DNA of 64,000 nt from Arenicola marina. Taxonomy: Eukaryota > Annelida > Polychaeta > Arenicolidae. The stretch is from assembly GCA_964019135.1 (NCBI GenBank), contig OZ025252.1, positions 5,720,823-5,784,822 of the forward strand, read 5' to 3'. Made by a program: the position numbers and the translations under genes. The notes beneath the pieces were generated by a model. The model saw only the letters and a program-made list of their open reading frames with translations, had not been told where the DNA came from and did no database searches. Positions 59,025 to 64,000 of this stretch are shown in pieces (within the stretch, counting starts at the first letter, position 1; each line of letters opens with the position of its first letter).

Positions 59025-59029
59025 AGATG

Positions 59030-60247
59030 CACACTTTGGACAATAGGACAAGAGCAGCGCCCTCCGGTCCATTCGTTTACCGCCGGCTACCACCAACAAC
59101 CGCTGGCTATCCCAACAACTGCCGACTAATGATAACTCTCTTTGCTGACATGCCTGTTCTCTTGTATTTACTGCCGACTAACGTATGCACTTGTGAGAAT
59201 TAAAAGGGATGTCGGTGGTAATAATATATATTGAGGCTTCTCAGCTGTAACTATAGATGGGGCCTGTCAGTGGTAACTATAACTTAAGTATAGAGAATGC
59301 AGCTTGTCGGAGTAAATATAAGATATGAGGTTATGGCCAGGTGCAAATAAGGAAACTCAAACTTGAAGCAGATACTTGAAATGTATACAATACATATGCT
59401 AATTTGTCAAATTATTACATGTGTCCATGATCATGGAAGTCAGATTGAAAATTTCAGGTGAATTGGATGAAACTGTACAACAAACAAACTCTCTAAAGGT
59501 GTCACTTTGAATTGCAATATGTTGGTAACACATTTGCCTGGGAGTCACATCAAAGAAACATGAAACTGTATTACAACAAACAAACTTTCCTAAGGTGTCA
59601 ATCTGAATTGCAATACATTGGTTACATATAAATTTATTAGTAATCAACATAAAGGAAGCATGAACCAACAACAACGCCGAGTCGATGAACCAGGTGTTGA
59701 AATGCAACTGGACAAAAAAGAAACTACCTCAACTGATCAAAATACTGCACCAGATCGTGGCGACCCAGTACGCAGACCTCAGAAGGGCTTTATCTGGACA
59801 AGGGAAATTCAAAGTTATTCCTGCCCTAGACCGATTGACAGTTTCACCACCAATATAGGTGGTAAAGATATATATGACTAGGCTAGTGGAATACACTGGA
59901 AGGTGCCCCTGCTGTGTACCTGTGCAGGTGCATACCCACCATGTCTGTGGCCGTTGTTGTACTGACATACTGGACAGGCTGTGCTTGTGATGCTTCCTTA
60001 TTTATTATTTTAGGTCTTCTTGCATAGTTGTCCTGTACAACTATTCAAGTGTGGCTAATTTTAAAACTATTAATCCTCCAGATTTACCTGAGTTTGTCCA
60101 GATGGCTTTCCATAGTACCGCCAGGCTACTCTCTCTGCTCTTTATCTGCGGGCTCTCCGATATCGTTGCGGTGTGTACAGGGGGTGCATGTCCATTCAAT
60201 AAAGCCGACACGGACGGCATCGCGATATACGTTCCGGGTTATTCCGC
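59030..60247 (+). other. Unassigned stretch with coding-like scraps
   Basis: An open frame at 59657-59881 starts MNQQQRRVDEPGVEMQLD. A Cys/His-rich stretch follows in another frame to about 59990 (GRCPCCVPVQVHTHHVCGRC). At 60099-60245 a frame starts MAFHSTARLLSLLFICGLSD, which looks like a signal peptide followed by CTGGACPF; it is interrupted by the MITE at 60248. No family is recognised and none of these is confirmed as an exon. Confidence 0.2.
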
Positions 60248-61180
60248 TATAGGGCTATACAGTTCTCGCGATCGGGCTGCGAGACTTCAGTTTTGGGGAC
60301 AAACAAACAAACGTGCTCCATGTTGAAGTATAGGCAGCTATAAGTCAATTTCTTTCCATGTTTATTCTAAAGATTATGAGTATCATTTTACTAAACATGG
60401 CTATGGGAGATATACGTTAAAGTATTTGGAGGCGATGAAGCGCAGAACTTTGGGAATATACAAGGAAAAATCCGTCTTCAAAACACTCGAAAGCTAAAAA
60501 TAACGTTCTAAATTTAGCCCTGCACCCGGGCTTTCGCACGAGTTTCGCGTGCCTCCGCCGTAACAAAAATGGCGAGAGCAAGTGATCGACTTTACCATTC
60601 CGCTGTCAAAATGTGCAGTGCATGGAGTAACAACACACGGGTGCGTCATTAAACTACATGGTAAAGATAAAATAAGACCAGTTGAATGTTTTCGTATCAC
60701 TTTTGGATCACGAAAAGACCAAGTTTCTTCATTTTTGTAAGTTTTCTGTTTGAAGCGCCAACGTTGTTACCGGGGAGAATCCGTGTGACGTCATAATGCC
60801 TCGTTTTCGTAGGAAATGCAAAAAAATCTTATTTTCTCAGTCGTAGTGTCCCGTCGTAACAAATATTCGTCATTGTGATGGCGCAAACGAAGAAAAAATA
60901 TGTCATCTATCCGTTTTGTGAAGCTATATTTCTTAAATATTCTTAATCATAGCGCTAGGCCTTCCGCAATGGACCCACCCCTCGGTGCCTGGCTTTTGCG
61001 CAGGTAGTCTGGTTCCCAGTCTCTCTCTTTGCGTAACATACACGTCACCCCTACGTCACAGATAGTCAGGATACCAGTGTGCGCAGAGATTCTAAACTCG
61101 TTCCGAACAGGTGCTTCGTTTGTTTGTCCCCAAAATGAGTAAACCGGAAGTCTAATCGAACGAGACTTTATAGCCCTATT
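60248..61180. mobile_element. MITE copy 2, TATAGGGCTATA ends (933 bp)
   Basis: The left end is TATAGGGCTATACAGTTCTC and the right end is inverted (GAGACTTTATAGCCCTAT). It aligns with copy 1 in the same orientation. Confidence 0.8.
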
Positions 61181-61550
61181 ACAAATACGATGCTGCCAAC
61201 GGTGGCAAGTAAACAAACGCCGCCTGGCAGCGAGTACTCACGCTAAGATTGTTTACTTCCGGCGAGCGGCGGAGCATTCAAAACGAAGCGAGAGGTGAAA
61301 TAAATTGTCTGGATTACAAGAAAATGCATTACCAAGCAAAGAAATGAAAGTGCGACGAAAGTCCAAAAAGCTTTAGGAACGTCGTGGCGCACATTGTCGG
61401 GTAGGCACTGTATATTTATTCTGTTATGAACTTCAACTTGAGCCACCGGTCCGCGATTTCTGCCGATTTCTTGTTTTCGGCCGTGTCAGCGGCATGGCTC
61501 TCACCCTAGCTCTGTTTACGGGCGTGGTAAGAGAGGCATGTACCTAGGGC
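61181..61550. other. No gene seen
   Basis: A GC-rich unique stretch with no supported exon. Confidence 0.3.
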
Positions 61551-61630
61551 TAGGGTCAGCCATGGTGGCAGCGGAATGATAGCAATGCCCGGAATGAGGC
61601 AATCTTTATACCTCCTTGGATCGAACCTTT
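61551..61630 (-). repeat. Dispersed repeat copy A (tRNA-like on -)
   Basis: TAGGGTCAGCCATGGTGGCA through AATCTTTATACC and TCGAACC; about 80 bases recur at 63452-63530. On - it starts GGTTCGATCC, a B-box-like word, so a SINE origin is possible. Confidence 0.6.
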
Positions 61631-63390
61631 CTTATCCAGCCTCACGTTAGTCCTGTAAGCAAGCCGCTGTGGCTACTGTCAACAGCGTCTTGCTTCCAAG
61701 CGCACCTCGCTCATTAGCAGAGTGAAGCGACGACAACACCCGGGACGTTTTGCATCGCTTAAGTGAATCTACACATTGTACAGCGCTCTCTTACCAATAT
61801 AACTTGCAGGAAAAGGTATTAGCGTCTAATTTTGCGCGGTAGAATTGTTGTCAGACGTTCTGGAGCGCGAGAAACAACAACTTTGCACCAGTAACAACCG
61901 AAAACGAATCAAGCTCCGCCATGTTTGCAGTTGCACTTCCTGCCGAGAAGCGGTGCGCACTAACGTACAAATTGTGTGCTCGCCGAAACTGAAAGACTCC
62001 TCATATGAAATGTGGGTTTTGTGGATTTACCGTTTTTTAGGAATATTTTATTTCTGACGGTGTATTTTGATGAAAACTCCCCCCCCCCCCCCAACGGCGG
62101 GAATAAAGGTAGCTGACGGTCGGAGCGGGATCAATTGGTACTTTTCCGGCACTTTCCAAAGGTGGATGCTCGTCTTAACTGTTCATCATTCCCCATCGGT
62201 TTCCGAGAGAGGGGAATACACCTGATGCCGCCCAAACCCACAAAACAACAGTGAATGTGGTGCCCCCCGCCTGTTTGTACTGGATCCCCTACTTTGTTGG
62301 TATCAAGCTCGGGAGGTGGGGGGGGGGGGGGGAAAGACTGACAAGCGTAACTTCGGCGAAAGCTGAAATTTCGTACTCCTCGATCGCGTTGAACCAAGAA
62401 TTGCACAAACAACTTGCCGTTGGCCGTTACCGTTGGCCCGTGCATGCTCCACTGTCACCGTGATGGGCCGGGGCCGGGGCCGCCGCTGGGCTCTAGGAGG
62501 GGGGGGGGGGGGGTACTTAATTCATTGCTCGGTTTGGGGTGGGGGTCCGCGGTAAAGCCCCCCTCCCCCCCATCCGCTCGGTCGAGGTTTTACCATCGAA
62601 ATTCGCTCGGTCGGGGCGTTTTAATCTTCTGCGGCAACCCGTCTATGAACGCACATTTTCAGAGCTACCCCCCCCCCCCCCTCTCCCACTTCGGTCAGAA
62701 GTTTTTAAACATCGGCTCTATAGCTATAGGGATATCTTTTTCATCACAAATATCCACTCTCAGGCATCAAGGCACACCACGGAACCCTCCCACCAACTTT
62801 GTATACGAGGCCTCCCCCCCCCCCCCCACGGCCGCCGGGTTACTGACGGTTTAAAATATTCCGAGATCCACACCCCTCCCGCTCCCGTCATTTGCTCGGT
62901 GAGATGGTCTTGCATGCAAATTAAACATCAATGGAACGCTGAAAGAACTTCCACTGAAGTTATGCTTTCAAAGATTTTAATGCAACGATGTCACTGATCT
63001 GGTAACGTCAGACCATTTGAAACAAACGACCGTTAAACTACCATGACATGCTGTTTGATGTGATGTAAAATCCGTCCTTTACATTTCCCAACCAAACATG
63101 TGCGCGCGCCAATCGATTATTTCTTCCGGTACGCGTGAACCCCAATCAAAACATGGCGCCCGCGGCAGCCATAAAAGCTCAGAAATCACACAGCAGAGGG
63201 AAAAGTTATCAAAACACAAGCATCAAGCAATGTCATATCCCAGATTGGTAACAAATCAACAGAGAATAGGTTACTTTATGTAAATATGTAGTCCATTGCT
63301 TAATATCGAGGTGAAAAAGTAGTTTTATGACCGTGTAAAGGCCGACCAGATTTCGGGCGGGATTCTGCTAATGGAAAGAGATTGCTAGGA
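61631..63390. other. No gene seen; many G/C homopolymer runs
   Basis: C or G runs lie near 62081, 62318, 62501, 62670 and 62814. Open frames here are short and Pro/Gly-biased because of the runs. No domain is recognised. Confidence 0.35.
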
Positions 63391-63443
63391 GATGTAACGT
63401 AGTTCCGCGACTGGACCCATATCGGAGCGGACTACGTTACATC
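63391..63443. repeat. Imperfect inverted repeat (hairpin)
   Basis: GATGTAACGTAGTTCCGC and GCGGACTACGTTACATC are reverse complements with a small bulge, with about 18 bases between them. It lies just before dispersed repeat copy B. Confidence 0.75.
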
Positions 63444-63451
63444 TATGGAAC

Positions 63452-63530
63452 TAGGGTCAGCCATGGTGGCAGCGGAATGATATCAATGCCTGGAATGAGG
63501 CAATCTTTATACCCCGCTCGGATCGAACAC
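63452..63530 (-). repeat. Dispersed repeat copy B
   Basis: It matches 61551-61630 with few changes (for example GATATCAATGCCTGG against GATAGCAATGCCCGG). Confidence 0.7.
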
Positions 63531-63863
63531 ATCAACAGCCAACAACCAATTAAAGAGCAATATTTATTTACCATATATACATGTGCAAAGAAGTCGTGCA
63601 ACACTAACTTTTGACAACTGTCAACTATACAGTAATAATAATGGAACAATAAGGAAGCATTTAAGTAATTACCCAATGAGTCAATGTACATGGATTTGTT
63701 TTGGTTTCTTCGTTTTAACAACCACCATATCCAACCATATATTGCAATTGGTGCCATCTCCGAGAAGGCTTCCGTGCGTGCGTGCCGACCATGCACCCCC
63801 CCCCCCCACCCCCCACCAAATGTGTCCTGCCTAACCCCACCCCTTGCACGGCATCAAGGTCTG
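63531..63863. other. No gene seen
   Basis: Unique sequence with a C run at 63797-63806; no exon supported. Confidence 0.3.
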
Positions 63864-63872
63864 GTGAGAAAC

Positions 63873-63946
63873 TAGCCTGAAAGTTCAGACGTTACAGTCC
63901 TGACACTTGTTCTTGTCAGGACTGTAACGTCTGAACTTTCAGGCTA
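63873..63946. mobile_element. 74-bp perfect foldback element with 9-bp flanking direct repeat
   Basis: The arms 63871-63905 and 63914-63948 are perfect 35-base reverse complements around an 8-base loop CTTGTTCT. The direct repeat GTGAGAAAC lies at 63864-63872 and 63947-63955. Taken as a target duplication, it leaves a palindromic element starting TAGCCTGAAAG. A 9-bp duplication is common for Mutator-type elements (family knowledge). A hairpin RNA is the alternative reading. Confidence 0.7.
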
Positions 63947-64000
63947 GTGAGAAACCTGTCATGCCGTGCGCTTTCGTGCCGCACCACCCGCCGCCTCCAC

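Noticed and set aside
61845..62057. A 70-codon + frame with several Cys
   Set aside because: No domain pattern, no splice context and nothing similar nearby.

Overview
The window is eukaryotic, from an animal: genes are split into short exons with GT/AG junctions, introns are packed with minisatellites, and there are tRNA-derived SINEs, a Ty3/gypsy LTR element, a LINE fragment and several MITE families. An IL-17-receptor-like gene and a PAXX-like gene suggest an aquatic invertebrate, perhaps a deuterostome such as amphioxus or a hemichordate. The species cannot be named from the sequence alone.

Layout. 0-0.2 kb holds a 38-bp minisatellite. 0.6-5.6 kb holds a decayed DNA transposon of the ISL2EU/IS4EU type: a split SWIM-YqaJ-PHD protein on + facing a DDE transposase on -. 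6.8-11.2 kb holds tandem repeats (127-bp duplication, 36-bp array, and an 18-bp-type array that switches strand) and MITEs. 13.7-46.1 kb is one + strand gene reconstructed here from seven exons whose phases all agree (2082 nt, 693 codons plus stop). It encodes a signal peptide, an IL-17-receptor-like first ectodomain, a nine-residue-repeat stalk, one membrane helix and a 339-residue tail with no SEFIR domain that I can see. Its introns hold a 24-bp array, a GGTGAT-rich array, a 31-bp array carrying a SINE with a 13-bp target duplication, about 18.7 kb of a 38-bp satellite, and a 39-bp array. Just after its stop codon lie seven perfect TGACGTCA (CRE) octamers.

46.5-49.6 kb holds MITEs of a CAGGGGCGGATC-end family, a SINE and a 29/87-bp repeat. 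51.0-51.6 kb on - holds the last two exons of a PAXX-like end-joining factor. 53.2-59.0 kb is a Ty3/gypsy element with 212-bp LTRs and AGATG target duplications; its 3' LTR is split by about 2.9 kb of nested insertion (LINE fragment, MITE). 59-64 kb has a second copy of that MITE, unassigned coding-like scraps, a dispersed repeat pair and a perfect 35-bp-stem foldback.

Only two host genes are well supported, the receptor and PAXX. Most long open frames in the window are tandem repeats whose unit lacks stop codons, not proteins.
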